A stretch of 64,000 nucleotides of DNA from Cloacibacterium caeni (lineage in GTDB: Bacteria; Bacteroidota; Bacteroidia; Flavobacteriales; Weeksellaceae), in contig NZ_OU015321.1 of the NCBI RefSeq assembly GCF_907163105.1, forward strand, positions 1,999,001-2,063,000. Reading direction: 5' to 3'. The position numbers and the translations under genes are program-made. Of this stretch, positions 10,112-19,337 are shown piece by piece (the stretch's first letter is position 1; every line of letters starts with the position of its first letter). Below the pieces are notes generated by a model. That model did no database searches. It worked only from the letters and a program-made list of their open reading frames with translations, and was not told where the DNA came from.

Positions 10112-10480
10112 TTATAATACTTCAGGAGCTAATGAAATGATTTTCATATATTCTTTGTCTCTCAATTCACGAGCAACTGGCCCGAAAACACGAGTTCCTC
10201 TCATTTCTCCAGCAGCATTTAGAAGAACGCAAGCATTGTCATCAAATTTGATGTATGAACCATCTTTTCTTCTAACTGCTTTTTTAGTTCTTACGATAAC
10301 TGCTTTAGATACTTGTCCTTTTTTTGCATTTCCTGATGGAGTAGAATCTTTGATAGTAACTACGATTTTATCACCTACAGAAGCATATCTTCTTCTAGTT
10401 CCACCTAGAACTCTGATTACTAGTACTTCTTTTGCACCAGTATTATCAGCAACTTTTAATCTTGATTCGGTTTGTAACAT
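10112..10480 (-). CDS. rplN: 50S ribosomal protein L14
   Basis: uL14, 122 residues, close to the usual length. It begins [20 protein letters not shown] and contains [23 protein letters not shown] and [24 protein letters not shown], family hallmarks. Its ATG overlaps the rpsQ stop by one base (TAATG arrangement at 10480), which implies coupled translation. Confidence 0.98.
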   Translation of the reverse strand: MLQTESRLKVADNTGAKEVLVIRVLGGTRRRYASVGDKIVVTIKDSTPSGNAKKGQVSKAVIVRTKKAVRRKDGSYIKFDDNACVLLNAAGEMRGTRVFGPVARELRDKEYMKIISLAPEVL

Positions 10481-10734
10481 TACTTAGCTCTTTCAATTAT
10501 ACTTACTAATCTCCATCTTTTATTTTTGCTCAAAGGTCTAGTTTCTGTAATTAAAACTTTATCCCCTTCGTTGCACTCATTGTTTTCATCGTGAGCGGTA
10601 TATTTTTTCGTTTTTAATACGAATTTACCATACATTGGATGTTTCATTCTCATCGTTTCACTAACTACAATGGTTTTTTCCATTTTATTGCTAGAAACGA
10701 TTCCGATTCTTTCTTTTCTTAAATTTCTTTCCAT
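10480..10734 (-). CDS. rpsQ: 30S ribosomal protein S17
   Basis: uS17, a primary 16S-binding OB-fold protein, 84 residues. It starts [20 protein letters not shown], then [30 protein letters not shown], and ends with [20 protein letters not shown]. It lies between rpmC and rplN and its stop overlaps the rplN start by one base. Confidence 0.98.
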   Translation of the reverse strand: MERNLRKERIGIVSSNKMEKTIVVSETMRMKHPMYGKFVLKTKKYTAHDENNECNEGDKVLITETRPLSKNKRWRLVSIIERAK

Positions 10735-10746
10735 GATAAAATGAAA

Positions 10747-10932
10747 TTATTGTTTGTTAGTTAACTCAGTTTCAAGTCTTGCGATTGTTCTTCTTAAATC
10801 TCTGATTTGAATAGGATTTTCAATCGGGCTAATTCTGTGCGCTAATTTCATTTTCGTGTAATCAGCTTTAAGAGCAGCTAATTGATTTTTAATATCTCCT
10901 GCGCTTAGATTTTTGATGTCAGCTTTTTTCAT
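10747..10932 (-). CDS. rpmC: 50S ribosomal protein L29
   Basis: uL29, a small helical protein at the nascent-chain exit, 61 residues. It has an N-terminal MKKADIKNLSAGDIKNQLAA, then LKADYTKMKLAHRISPIENP and IRDLRRTIARLETELTNKQ, matching the two-helix L29 fold. It occupies the normal position between rplP and rpsQ. Confidence 0.97.
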   Translation of the reverse strand: MKKADIKNLSAGDIKNQLAALKADYTKMKLAHRISPIENPIQIRDLRRTIARLETELTNKQ

Positions 10933-10942
10933 TTTTCAAAGA

Positions 10943-11368
10943 TTATTGAGGTTGAACAAAATCGTTAGCTACTACAAATTTGGTAACTATTGGAAGTTTC
11001 TGAGCTGCAAGTCTTAACGCCTCTTTAGCTATTTCATAAGGAACTCCACCTACTTCAAACATAATTTTACCAGGTTTTACTACAGCTACCCAATATTCTA
11101 CAGCACCTTTACCTTTACCCATCCTTACTTCGGCTGGTTTTTTAGTAATAGGCTTATCTGGAAATATTTTAATCCATAGTTGACCTTCTCTTTTCATATA
11201 TCTTGTAGCAGCGATACGCGCAGCTTCAATTTGTCTTGCAGTGATCCAAGCACCGTCTATAGCTTTAATTCCGAAAGTTCCATACGCTAATTGAGATCCT
11301 CTTTGCGCATTTCCCTTCATTTTCATTTTATGAACACGACGGAATTTCGTTCTTTTAGGTTGTAACAT
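10943..11368 (-). CDS. rplP: 50S ribosomal protein L16
   Basis: uL16, which helps form the A-site tRNA binding pocket, 141 residues. It begins [20 protein letters not shown] and carries [33 protein letters not shown], then [21 protein letters not shown]. It follows rpsC after an 82-bp AT-rich spacer holding a short tandem repeat, and precedes rpmC by 10 bp. Confidence 0.98.
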   Translation of the reverse strand: MLQPKRTKFRRVHKMKMKGNAQRGSQLAYGTFGIKAIDGAWITARQIEAARIAATRYMKREGQLWIKIFPDKPITKKPAEVRMGKGKGAVEYWVAVVKPGKIMFEVGGVPYEIAKEALRLAAQKLPIVTKFVVANDFVQPQ

Positions 11369-11379
11369 AATTTCTTAAA

Positions 11380-11405
11380 TTTTAGATTTTAGATTTTAGA
11401 TTTTA
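11380..11405. repeat. 7-bp tandem repeat in the rpsC-rplP spacer
   Basis: The unit TTTTAGA is repeated 3.7 times without change at 11380-11405, inside the 82-bp gap between rpsC and rplP. It may be a slippage-prone AT tract. I see no ORF in the gap. Confidence 0.7.
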
Positions 11406-11450
11406 AAAAAGTAACGGTGATTTAAAAAATATCCTCTAAAATTTGATTAA

Positions 11451-12161
11451 TTATTTTTTATCTCTTGGTCTTCTGTTGTCTCTTCCACCAGAAGGTCCTT
11501 TTTTCTGTTGACCAACAAGTGGAGATAATTCTCTCTTGCCATACACTTCACCTTTCATGATCCAAACTTTCACTCCTAGCTTACCGTACTGAGTAAGTGC
11601 TTCACCAATGTGATAATCGATATCTGCTCTGAAAGTAGACAATGGGATTCTTCCTTCTTTGAAAGATTCTGATCTTGCCATTTCAGCTCCGTTTAATCTA
11701 CCTGAGATTTGAACTTTGATACCTTCTGCACCCATTCTCATAGTGCTGGTCATAGCCATTTTAACAGCTCTTCTGTAAGAAATTCTGTTTTCTATTTGCT
11801 TAGCAATACTTTCTGCAACTAGAATTGCGTCTAGTTCTGGTCTTTTGATTTCGAAGATATTGATTTGGATATCTTTATCAGTTATCTTTTTTAATTCTTC
11901 TTTTAATTTATCAACTTCTTGACCACCTTTACCGATGATAAGACCTGGTCTTGCAGTAGTGATTGTTACTGTTACTAATTTTAGGGTTCTCTCGATGTAG
12001 ATTCTAGAGATACCACCTTTAGATAATCTAGCTTCTAGGTATCTTCTGATTTTGTAGTCTTCTGCGATTCTGTCTCCATAATCGTTTCCACCAAACCAGT
12101 TAGAATCCCATCCTCTGATGATTCCTAATCTATTACCAATTGGATTTGTCTTCTGTCCCAT
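11451..12161 (-). CDS. rpsC: 30S ribosomal protein S3
   Basis: uS3, at the mRNA entry channel, 236 residues. It begins [20 protein letters not shown]. The KH domain includes [21 protein letters not shown] (about residues 70-95), and the C-terminal domain includes [26 protein letters not shown] short basic C-terminal tail ([15 protein letters not shown]) follows. It lies between rplV and rplP. Confidence 0.98.
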   Translation of the reverse strand: MGQKTNPIGNRLGIIRGWDSNWFGGNDYGDRIAEDYKIRRYLEARLSKGGISRIYIERTLKLVTVTITTARPGLIIGKGGQEVDKLKEELKKITDKDIQINIFEIKRPELDAILVAESIAKQIENRISYRRAVKMAMTSTMRMGAEGIKVQISGRLNGAEMARSESFKEGRIPLSTFRADIDYHIGEALTQYGKLGVKVWIMKGEVYGKRELSPLVGQQKKGPSGGRDNRRPRDKK

Positions 12162-12169
12162 ACCTTTGA

Positions 12170-12574
12170 TTATTGATTATCTTGTTTGTTACCTAATATT
12201 AATGTTACGTGGTTAGATCTTTTTCTAATTCTGTAACCTCTACCTTGCGGTGCAGGTCTTAATCTCTTAAGTTGTCTTGCACTGTCTACAAATATTTCTT
12301 TTACAAAAAGATTTGCCGCTTCTATGTCAGCACCTTCATTTTTTGCTTGCCAGTTAGCAATTGCAGAAAGAAGAAGTTTTTCTAATTTATTAGAAGCGTC
12401 TTTTTTAGAATATTTAAGGATGTATAAAGCTCTGTCTACATTTTCTCCACGGATGATATCAGCAACGAGTCTCATTTTTCTTGGAGAAGACGGACAATTG
12501 TTTAATGAAGCTTTTACAACGTCTTTGTTAGCTTCTTTTCTTGCGATTGCGCTATCTTGTTTTCTTGATCCCAT
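12170..12574 (-). CDS. rplV: 50S ribosomal protein L22
   Basis: uL22, whose extended loop lines the nascent-peptide tunnel, 134 residues. Recognised by [45 protein letters not shown] and the loop/C-terminus [24 protein letters not shown]. The N-terminal 18 residues ([17 protein letters not shown]) form a short extension. It is 2 bp after rpsS and 8 bp before rpsC. Confidence 0.98.
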   Translation of the reverse strand: MGSRKQDSAIARKEANKDVVKASLNNCPSSPRKMRLVADIIRGENVDRALYILKYSKKDASNKLEKLLLSAIANWQAKNEGADIEAANLFVKEIFVDSARQLKRLRPAPQGRGYRIRKRSNHVTLILGNKQDNQ

Positions 12575-12576
12575 GA

Positions 12577-12855
12577 TTATCTGCTACCTTTATTTTTGTT
12601 ACCAGAGTGTCCTCTGAAAGATCTCGTTGGAGAAAATTCACCTAACTTATGTCCTACCATGTTTTCAGTTACATAAACTGGGATAAAAGATTTCCCGTTG
12701 TGTACTGCGATAGTTTGACCTACCATGTCTGGAGAAATCATTGATGCTCTAGACCATGTTTTAATAACTGTCTTCTTATTTTGTTCTATGTTTGCCTGAA
12801 CCTTCTTTTCTAAATGATGTGCGATGAAAGGTCCTTTCTTAAGTGATCTTGCCAT
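12577..12855 (-). CDS. rpsS: 30S ribosomal protein S19
   Basis: uS19, in the small-subunit head, 92 residues. It starts [20 protein letters not shown] and contains [30 protein letters not shown] and [20 protein letters not shown], all diagnostic. It is separated by 2 bp from rplB and from rplV, indicating tight coupling. Confidence 0.98.
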   Translation of the reverse strand: MARSLKKGPFIAHHLEKKVQANIEQNKKTVIKTWSRASMISPDMVGQTIAVHNGKSFIPVYVTENMVGHKLGEFSPTRSFRGHSGNKNKGSR

Positions 12856-12857
12856 AA

Positions 12858-13679
12858 TTATTTTCTTTTAGATACGATGTAACGGTTAGACACTTTGTTT
12901 TTCTTTCTAGTCTTGTAACCTTTAGCTGGTTTACCGTTTCTAGATCTTGGGTGACCACCAGAAGATCTACCTTCACCACCTCCCATTGGGTGATCTACAG
13001 GGTTCATAGCTACAGCTCTTGTTCTTGGTCTCTTACCTAACCATCTGCTTCTACCTGCTTTACCAGAAACGGTAAGTTGGTGATCTGAGTTAGATACAGA
13101 ACCAATCATAGCCATACATTCTACTAAAATCATTCTAGATTCTCCTGAAGGCAATTTAATGATTGCATATTTACCATCTCTAGAAGTTAATTGCGCAGAA
13201 GAACCTGCACTTCTAGCAAGGATTGCACCTTGTCCTGGTCTTAGTTCGATGCAAGAGATCACAGTACCTAATGGTATGTTTTTCAATTTCATTGCATTTC
13301 CTACTTCAGGTTCTACATTATCTCCAGAAACTACAGTTTGACCTACTTTAATACCGTTTGGAGCAACGATGTATCTCTTTTCTCCATCTGTGTATTCTAC
13401 TAAAGCGATAAACGCAGTTCTGTTTGGATCATACTCCACAGATAAAACAGTAGCAGCTACATCAAATTTATTTCTTTTGAAATCGATGATTCTGTACTTT
13501 TTCTTGTGTCCACCTCCGGTATAACGCATGGTCATTTTACCAGTGTTATTTCTACCTCCTTTTTTAGAAAGTCCTACAGTTAGAGACTTCTCAGGTTTGT
13601 TGGTAGTAATTTCTTCAAAATTGTTTACAATTCTGAATCTCTGTCCTGGGGTGATAGGTTTTAATTTTCTAACAGACAT
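12858..13679 (-). CDS. rplB: 50S ribosomal protein L2
   Basis: uL2, next to the peptidyl transferase centre, 273 residues. It starts [17 protein letters not shown] and has the OB-fold ([17 protein letters not shown]), an SH3-like domain and the highly conserved C-terminal [20 protein letters not shown], containing the histidine important for peptidyl transferase organisation. The tail is [20 protein letters not shown]. Standard position between rplW and rpsS. Confidence 0.98.
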   Translation of the reverse strand: MSVRKLKPITPGQRFRIVNNFEEITTNKPEKSLTVGLSKKGGRNNTGKMTMRYTGGGHKKKYRIIDFKRNKFDVAATVLSVEYDPNRTAFIALVEYTDGEKRYIVAPNGIKVGQTVVSGDNVEPEVGNAMKLKNIPLGTVISCIELRPGQGAILARSAGSSAQLTSRDGKYAIIKLPSGESRMILVECMAMIGSVSNSDHQLTVSGKAGRSRWLGKRPRTRAVAMNPVDHPMGGGEGRSSGGHPRSRNGKPAKGYKTRKKNKVSNRYIVSKRK

Positions 13680-13701
13680 TACTATTAATTATATAAAATT
13701 A

Positions 13702-13992
13702 TTAATTTGTTGCAAAAATATCAATGGTTTCGCCTTCTACAAGTTGAACCAAAGCTTTCTTCAATTTATTGGTTTTACCAACTTGAAGTCCTTTTTTAGT
13801 GTATTTCGAAGAAACTTTAGGAGCATAAATCATTGTTCTTACGTCTTCTACCTTTACACTATAAGCAGCTTCTACAGCTTGTTTGATTTGGATTTTATTA
13901 GCTTTAGTATCTACTAAAAACGTATAAACTCCGCTCAATTCTGACTGGCTGTTTGCTTTTTCTGAAATGATTGGTTTAATGATAACTGACAT
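13702..13992 (-). CDS. rplW: 50S ribosomal protein L23
   Basis: uL23, at the tunnel exit where trigger factor and SRP dock, 96 residues. It begins MSVIIKPIISEKANSQSELS and contains YTFLVDTKANKIQIKQAVEAAYSVKVEDVRTM, the L23 core. The internal loop is short. It lies 3 bp after rplD and 22 bp before rplB. Confidence 0.97.
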   Translation of the reverse strand: MSVIIKPIISEKANSQSELSGVYTFLVDTKANKIQIKQAVEAAYSVKVEDVRTMIYAPKVSSKYTKKGLQVGKTNKLKKALVQLVEGETIDIFATN

Positions 13993-13995
13993 GAC

Positions 13996-14625
13996 TTATT
14001 TTCTTAAATTTTCTTGAAATTTTTCTACAGCACCTTCGAAGAATACTACTTCACCAGCATTAACTAAGTCATAAGAAGAAATCTCATTATAAGTTAAAAC
14101 TTTTACTTTCGGTAAGTTTCTTGAAGATAAATATACGTTCTTGTTTGTTTCAGCAAGCACGAATAATGCTTTTTTGCCTTCCAAACCTAATGCATTAAAT
14201 ACATTGATGAAATCTTTAGTTTTAGGAGCAGCAAATGTTACTTCTTCTAATACTTTAATAGAGTTTTCTCTCATTTTTTGAGAAAGAACAGATTTCTTAG
14301 CTAATCTTTTTAATGCTTTATTTAATTTGAATCTGTAATCTCTTGGCTTAGGACCGAATACTCTACCCCCACCTTTGAAAGTTGGAGATTTAATATCACC
14401 ATATCTAGCCGAACCAGATCCTTTTTGTTTTTTAAGTTTTCTAGTAGAAGCAGTAATTTCGCTTCTTTCTTTAGACTTATGAGTTCCTTGTCTTTGAGCA
14501 GCAAGGTATTGTTTCACTTCTAAGTAAACCGCGTGCTGATTTGGCTCAATTCCGAAGATAGCTTCGTCTAGTTGAACTTTTCTTCCGGTTTCTTTTCCTG
14601 ATGTATTTAATACTACTAGTTCCAT
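13996..14625 (-). CDS. rplD: 50S ribosomal protein L4
   Basis: uL4, 209 residues. It starts [20 protein letters not shown] and has the extended tunnel loop around [49 protein letters not shown] (about residues 50-98). The C-terminal Rossmann-like part is intact. Its first 10 bases overlap the end of rplC. In E. coli L4 regulates the S10 operon; here the operon promoter lies directly before rplC rather than before rpsJ. Confidence 0.98.
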   Translation of the reverse strand: MELVVLNTSGKETGRKVQLDEAIFGIEPNQHAVYLEVKQYLAAQRQGTHKSKERSEITASTRKLKKQKGSGSARYGDIKSPTFKGGGRVFGPKPRDYRFKLNKALKRLAKKSVLSQKMRENSIKVLEEVTFAAPKTKDFINVFNALGLEGKKALFVLAETNKNVYLSSRNLPKVKVLTYNEISSYDLVNAGEVVFFEGAVEKFQENLRK

Positions 14626-15242
14626 TTCTTGATAATTACATAAGAATTTTTAGCTCCCGGAACAGCACCTTTTACTACTAAAAGATTTTGTTCTGTATCT
14701 ACTTTTAACACTTGAAGGTTTTGAACAGTTACCTGTTTTCCTCCCATTCTACCAGCCATTCTAAGTCCTTTGAAAACTCTAGAAGGGTCAGAACCTGCAC
14801 CGATTGAACCTGGAGCTCTTAATCTGTTGTGCTGACCGTGGGTAGCTTGCATTACACCACCAAAGTTATGTCTTTTAACAACCCCTTGGAAACCTTTACC
14901 TTTAGAAGTACCTGTTACGTCTACATATTCACCTTCGTTGAACATGTCTACGATTATTTGATCTCCTACTTTCACTTCGTGTTCGAATTCATTTCTGAAT
15001 TCCACGATTTTCGCCTTTGGCGTAGAACCAGCCTTTTTGAAATGACCAGCTAACGCTTTAGATACGTTCTTCTCACTCTTGTCATCGAAACCTAGTTGCA
15101 CCGCTTTGTAACCGTCAACTTCTTCGGTTCTGACCTGTAAAACCGCGCATGGACCAGCTTGAATAACTGTACAAGGGATATTCTTCCCTTCTTCGTTAAA
15201 CAAAGATGTCATACCGATTTTTTTACCAATAATACCTGACAT
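14616..15242 (-). CDS. rplC: 50S ribosomal protein L3
   Basis: uL3, 208 residues, an early assembly protein near the peptidyl transferase centre. It starts [20 protein letters not shown], has [22 protein letters not shown] (about residues 110-130), then the [35 protein letters not shown] loop. It is the first gene of this minus-strand cluster because rpsJ sits 5 kb away with fusA. A strong promoter lies 106 bp upstream. Confidence 0.98.
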   Translation of the reverse strand: MSGIIGKKIGMTSLFNEEGKNIPCTVIQAGPCAVLQVRTEEVDGYKAVQLGFDDKSEKNVSKALAGHFKKAGSTPKAKIVEFRNEFEHEVKVGDQIIVDMFNEGEYVDVTGTSKGKGFQGVVKRHNFGGVMQATHGQHNRLRAPGSIGAGSDPSRVFKGLRMAGRMGGKQVTVQNLQVLKVDTEQNLLVVKGAVPGAKNSYVIIKKWN

Positions 15243-15347
15243 TATTAATATATTATACTTAAATTGTTTATTATAACTCCCTATTCTAGAGGAATTTAGT
15301 AATATCTACGTCTGAAATAGGCATACTTCTTCCCTAAAATGAGTGTG

Positions 15348-15378
15348 CAAATGTAAGAATATTTTTTGAACTGACAAA
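15348..15378 (-). promoter_or_regulatory. promoter of the rplC-rplQ cluster
   Basis: Read on the minus strand: TTTG (15378-15375), exactly 19 nt, then TACATTTG (15355-15348). This matches the Bacteroidota housekeeping consensus TTTG-N19-TAnnTTTG. Transcription should start about 7 nt further on, giving a leader of about 100 nt before rplC. The spacer (TCAGTTCAAAA...) and the bases after the -7 box (GCACACTC) resemble those of the rpsL promoter. Confidence 0.85.
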
Positions 15379-15577
15379 CAGTAAGTTAAAATTATTTTCT
15401 ATTTTAATCCATTCATGTTCAGTCACTCGTGAAATCATAAACTTATAATTATTCTATCATAAAGATTAATTAAAATATGATGTTTGTAATTAGGAAAAGG
15501 AAGTCCTTTTAATGCTTATTTTTTTGCTATAAATTTAAAATTGCTGTCAAATCGCATATTTTCGACACTTAATTTAC

Positions 15578-15608
15578 TTTCATAACCGTTTTGAAAGCCG
15601 TATTTTTG
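15578..15608 (+). promoter_or_regulatory. probable pta promoter
   Basis: TTTC (15578-15581), 19 nt, TATTTTTG (15601-15608). The -7 box fits TAnnTTTG exactly and the -33 box differs from TTTG at one base, with ideal spacing. The ATG of pta follows 26 nt after the box. Confidence 0.65.
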
Positions 15609-15634
15609 CAAAATAAATTTAATCCTTTCTAAAA

Positions 15635-17722
15635 ATGAATCATTCAGTATACGTAATCACCTCTTCTGCACAAAGCGGAAAATCTATTGTAAGTCTTGGA
15701 TTAATGCAAATGCTGAAACGCACCACTCCTAATGTGGCGTTTTTTAAGCCTCTTATCGAAAATAAAAATGTAGTAGACAATCATATAGATACTATTTTAT
15801 CTCACTTTAATGTTAACATGAATTATGAGGATGCTTACTCATATTCTAGAAGTGAGTTTACCGAACATCAAAATCAAGGAAAAATCAATGAGGTTTATGA
15901 TACCATCATCGAGAAATATAAAAATTTAGAAAATGAATTTGATTTTGTATTGGTAGAAGGAAGTGATTTTACAGAAGAAGGTTCTGTTTTCGAAATAGAT
16001 TTTAATGGTTCTATTGCCAAGAATTTAGGAATCCCCGTTTTATTAGTAGTAAAAGACAGTTTCGAAACCGTTCCTGAATTGGTAAACAATGTGATTGCAG
16101 AAGTCAATTCATTTTTAGAAAAAGACGTTAATATAATAGGAGTAATTGTTAATCGTTGCGAAAAAGAACAAAGCGAAGTACAAAAACTCATCAATAAAGA
16201 AATTAAAAAAGGAATTTTCGTAGCCGTTATTCCAAACAATCCAGAATTAGGAAAACCATCTATCCGCGAAATCATCAATCATATTAAGGGTCATGTTTTA
16301 TTCGGGAAAGAAAAACTAGACAACATTGCAAAAACCACGGTTATTGGAGCGATGCAATTAGCGAATTTCTTGCCTAGAATTACACCAGACAGCCTTTGTA
16401 TTATGCCAGGAGATAGAAGCGACCTGATTGTAGGAACTTCTTTGGCAAATATTTCACCGAAATACCCTAATATTTCTGGTATTGTTTTAACAGGTGGTTT
16501 CACGCCAGAAAGATCTATTATCAAATTAATGCTCGACAATCAAAAACCTATTCCGATTATCACCACTAGTCTCGGAACCTTTGAAGCAGCATCTGTAATT
16601 TCTAGAATTAAACCGAAAATTTACGCAGAAAATAAATCAAAAATAAAATTAAGTATTGACTTGTTTGAAAGTTCTGTAGACGTAGAAGAACTCAATGCCA
16701 AAATAAACTCTGTGAAAACAGAAAGTCTCACCCCGAGAATGTTCCAATACAATCTCTTGAGTAATGCTAAAAAAATTCAAAAGCACATTGTTTTACCAGA
16801 GGGCAATGACGATAGAATTCTAACCGCTGCATCTCAAATTGCAGAAGACAAAGTGGCAAAAATTACCATTTTAGGCGACCCAGAAAAAGTAAAATCTAGA
16901 GTAGCGCAACTCGGATTAAACTGGGACGAAACTAGAATTTCTATCGTAGACCCTCACAACAGTGAATTCTATGAAGATTACGCCAACGCTTTATATGAAT
17001 TAAGAAAATCAAAAGGTCTAGAATTGACATCAGCACAAGATTTAATGCTAGATGCTTCTTACTTTGGCACCATGATGGTACACAAAGGTCATGCAGACGG
17101 AATGGTTTCTGGTGCTGTAAATACTACAGCTCACACCATAAAACCAGCTTTACAATTCGTAAAAACAAAACCAGGTTTCAAAACCGTTTCTTCAGTATTT
17201 TTCATGCTGTTAGATGACAGAGTTTTGGTTTACGGAGATTGTGCCATTGTACCCAATCCGAATCCTGAACAATTAGCAGAAATTGCGATTTCTTCTGCCG
17301 ATTCTGCCAAAACATTTGGTATAGAAACGCCTAAAGTAGCAATGCTTTCTTATTCTTCTGGAACATCTGGAAGCGGCGAAGAAGTAGAAAAAGTGAGAAA
17401 AGCTACAGAAATTGTAAAATCACTTCGTCCTGACATTTTAGTAGAAGGACCGATTCAATATGATGCTGCAGTAGATCCAATAGTTGGTAAAAGCAAATTG
17501 CCAAACTCACCAGTTGCAGGACAAGCCAATGTTCTTATTTTCCCAGACTTGAATACTGGAAACAATACTTATAAAGCGGTTCAAAGAGAAACTGGTGCAT
17601 TAGCAGTTGGCCCAATGTTACAAGGTTTAAACAAACCAATTAACGATTTAAGTCGTGGTGCTACCATTGAAGATATTTACAACACCGTAATTATTACAGC
17701 GATACAATCTACTAACAATTAA
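15635..17722 (+). CDS. pta: phosphate acetyltransferase
   Basis: Converts acetyl-CoA and phosphate to acetyl phosphate and CoA, the first step of acetate overflow, or the reverse for acetate use. The 695-residue protein is the long, three-part form: an N-terminal P-loop/DTBS-like domain (VYVITSSAQSGKSIVSLGLM, residues about 5-25), a DRTGG-like middle domain (about 215-340), and the C-terminal catalytic PTA domain from about residue 370 (HIVLPEGNDDRILTAASQIA; later GMVSGAVNTTAHTIKPALQ and AMLSYSSGTSGSGEEVEKV). It is followed by ackA on the same strand, 149 bp away, across a structured element. Confidence 0.97.
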   Translation: MNHSVYVITSSAQSGKSIVSLGLMQMLKRTTPNVAFFKPLIENKNVVDNHIDTILSHFNVNMNYEDAYSYSRSEFTEHQNQGKINEVYDTIIEKYKNLENEFDFVLVEGSDFTEEGSVFEIDFNGSIAKNLGIPVLLVVKDSFETVPELVNNVIAEVNSFLEKDVNIIGVIVNRCEKEQSEVQKLINKEIKKGIFVAVIPNNPELGKPSIREIINHIKGHVLFGKEKLDNIAKTTVIGAMQLANFLPRITPDSLCIMPGDRSDLIVGTSLANISPKYPNISGIVLTGGFTPERSIIKLMLDNQKPIPIITTSLGTFEAASVISRIKPKIYAENKSKIKLSIDLFESSVDVEELNAKINSVKTESLTPRMFQYNLLSNAKKIQKHIVLPEGNDDRILTAASQIAEDKVAKITILGDPEKVKSRVAQLGLNWDETRISIVDPHNSEFYEDYANALYELRKSKGLELTSAQDLMLDASYFGTMMVHKGHADGMVSGAVNTTAHTIKPALQFVKTKPGFKTVSSVFFMLLDDRVLVYGDCAIVPNPNPEQLAEIAISSADSAKTFGIETPKVAMLSYSSGTSGSGEEVEKVRKATEIVKSLRPDILVEGPIQYDAAVDPIVGKSKLPNSPVAGQANVLIFPDLNTGNNTYKAVQRETGALAVGPMLQGLNKPINDLSRGATIEDIYNTVIITAIQSTNN

Positions 17723-17748
17723 ACCTCATATTTAGACAGCTCGTCTTT

Positions 17749-17843
17749 GCAGCCCGACTTGAGTGGAGCTCTTTTTATTTTTTGAATGTAAAAAGCTTTG
17801 GCAAAAAATAAAAAAGCGGGAACGGAAGGCGGAAAAGCTGCCC
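17749..17843 (+). ncRNA. structured GC-richer element between pta and ackA (candidate RNA or intergenic repeat)
   Basis: The 149-bp pta-ackA spacer contains a nested inverted structure: an outer GCAGC (17749-17753) with GCTGC (17837-17841), and an inner CTTTTTATTTTTTG (17771-17784) with CAAAAAATAAAAAAG (17802-17816; one bulged A). Between the stems lie the GC-richer boxes CCGACTTGAGTGGAGC and GCGGGAACGGAAGGCGG. An alternative, mutually exclusive hairpin pairs AGC..TTTTTA (17767-17777) with TAAAAAGCT (17789-17797). It could be a regulatory leader for ackA, a processing site, or a copy of a dispersed intergenic repeat. The sequence alone does not decide. Confidence 0.5.
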
Positions 17844-17871
17844 AAATTAAAAAATTTTAAAAAATCATTAC

Positions 17872-19077
17872 ATGAACATATTAGTTATTAATGCAGGAAG
17901 CTCATCTCTGAAATACCAAATCATCAATATTCTTTCTCAACAAGTTTTGGCTAAAGGTTTAGCAGAACGTATCGGAATTGAAGGGGGTAGAATAAAGCAT
18001 CAATATGCAAAAGATGAAGGCTTCGGCGAATATATTTTAGAAGAAAATCTACCAGAACATGCTACAGCTTTCGAGGCGATTACGGGTTTATTAACTCATC
18101 CAGATTTTGGCGTTATCGAAAACCCAGAAAGCATCAAAGCAATTGGTCACAGAGTAGTTCACGGTGGCGAAAAATTCACAAAAACGCAAATCATTACTCC
18201 TGAGGTGAAAGAAGCGATAAAAACTTTGATTCCATTAGCTCCACTTCATAATCCGGCAAACTTAATTGGGATAGAAGCTTCTGAAAAATTCTTTCCAAAT
18301 GCAGTTCAGGTAGCAGTTTTTGATACAGCGTTTTTCGCTACACTTCCAGAACACGCTTACCGATATGCTATTCCTAAAAAATTCTATACAGATAATAGCA
18401 TTAGAGTGTATGGTTTCCATGGAACAAGCCACAAATTTGTATACAATGAAGCCAAAAAAATTCTGAAAAATGACCATTTAAAAGCCATTACCATTCACTT
18501 AGGAAACGGCGCAAGTATGGCTGCAGTAAATGAAAACGGAGAAAGTATAGATACGACTTTAGGTTTCGGCCCACTTTGTGGATTGGCGATGGGAACCAGA
18601 AGTGGCGATATAGATCCTTCTGTGATTTTTTACATGGTAGAAGAATTAGGCTTTTCTTTACAAGAGGTGAAAAACATATTGAATAAAGAAAGTGGAATGC
18701 TAGGTTTAGGCGGAAGCAGTGATGCAAGAGACATCAACGAAAAATGTGAACAAGGCGACGCTGATGCAAAACTGACTTTAGAATTATATACTTACAGAAT
18801 TAAAAAATACATTGGTTCTTATTTTGCTTCACTCAATGGAATTGATACCATTATTTTCACGGCTGGTTTAGGAGAAAATGATGCTGTGGTAAGAAGTTGG
18901 TCTTGTAAAAATTTAGAAGCTCTTGGTATAAAGCTAGACGAAGAAGCGAATGTGAAATTTAATCACACCAAAGTTCCTGTAGAAATTCAAGCTCCAGAAA
19001 GCAAGGTGAAAATTCTGATTATTCCTACCAACGAAGAATTAGAAATTGCACAGCAAACGTATGAATTGATTCAGTAA
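17872..19077 (+). CDS. ackA: acetate kinase
   Basis: Converts acetyl phosphate and ADP to acetate and ATP, completing the Pta-AckA pathway. 401 residues, the usual length. The ASKHA-fold phosphate motif NAGSSSLKYQ is at residues 6-15. GHRVVHGGEKF, the YGFHGTSHKFV block and the adenosine motif HLGNGASMAAV follow, then MGTRSGDIDP. Its last codons overlap the convergent DUF1294 gene by 7 bp. Expression presumably comes from the pta promoter, with possible modulation in the structured spacer. Confidence 0.98.
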   Translation: MNILVINAGSSSLKYQIINILSQQVLAKGLAERIGIEGGRIKHQYAKDEGFGEYILEENLPEHATAFEAITGLLTHPDFGVIENPESIKAIGHRVVHGGEKFTKTQIITPEVKEAIKTLIPLAPLHNPANLIGIEASEKFFPNAVQVAVFDTAFFATLPEHAYRYAIPKKFYTDNSIRVYGFHGTSHKFVYNEAKKILKNDHLKAITIHLGNGASMAAVNENGESIDTTLGFGPLCGLAMGTRSGDIDPSVIFYMVEELGFSLQEVKNILNKESGMLGLGGSSDARDINEKCEQGDADAKLTLELYTYRIKKYIGSYFASLNGIDTIIFTAGLGENDAVVRSWSCKNLEALGIKLDEEANVKFNHTKVPVEIQAPESKVKILIIPTNEELEIAQQTYELIQ

Positions 19078-19337
19078 TTAGACTTTAAATAATAGAAAAT
19101 GATAAGAATTTGGACTAAGAATATTAGTCCAAATTTTATTTTAAAGGAAGTTTTAGAAATTTTATGTCGGAAAATAAGCATTCCCAAAAGTGAGCCTACA
19201 CTTCCGCCAAGAAATGAGAGCAATAAAAGGACAAACTCCGAAATTCTATATCCACCACGAGTTGCGTTTCTTTTGTCAAAACCAAATAACAAAAAACTAA
19301 AAGTAGAAATAATAAGTATATAATTCAATATCATTTC
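19071..19337 (-). CDS. DUF1294 family small membrane protein
   Basis: About 88 residues if started at the ATG at 19335-19337 (MILNYILIISTFSFLLFGFD). The longer frame to 19376 adds 13 residues that lie inside the upstream gene. It matches the DUF1294 pattern: an N-terminal membrane helix, then FDKRNATRGGYRISEFVLLLLSFLGGSVGSLLGM, then FRHKISKTSFKIKFGLI and a last helix. It is predicted to be an inner-membrane protein of unknown function. It overlaps the esterase gene upstream by 7 bp (likely co-transcribed) and overlaps the end of ackA by 7 bp. Confidence 0.85.
   Translation of the reverse strand, partial: EMILNYILIISTFSFLLFGFDKRNATRGGYRISEFVLLLLSFLGGSVGSLLGMLIFRHKISKTSFKIKFGLIFLVQILIIFYYLKSNY

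Larger units (their letters stand above)
15243..15634. other. divergent intergenic region between rplC and pta
   Basis: 392 bp without a gene. It holds the rplC promoter and leader on the minus strand and a pta promoter on the plus strand. In the rplC leader a possible stem pairs CCTATTC (15279-15285) with GAAATAGG (15314-15321). The middle, about 15380-15570, is AT-rich and I see no ORF or other structure in it. Confidence 0.6.
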
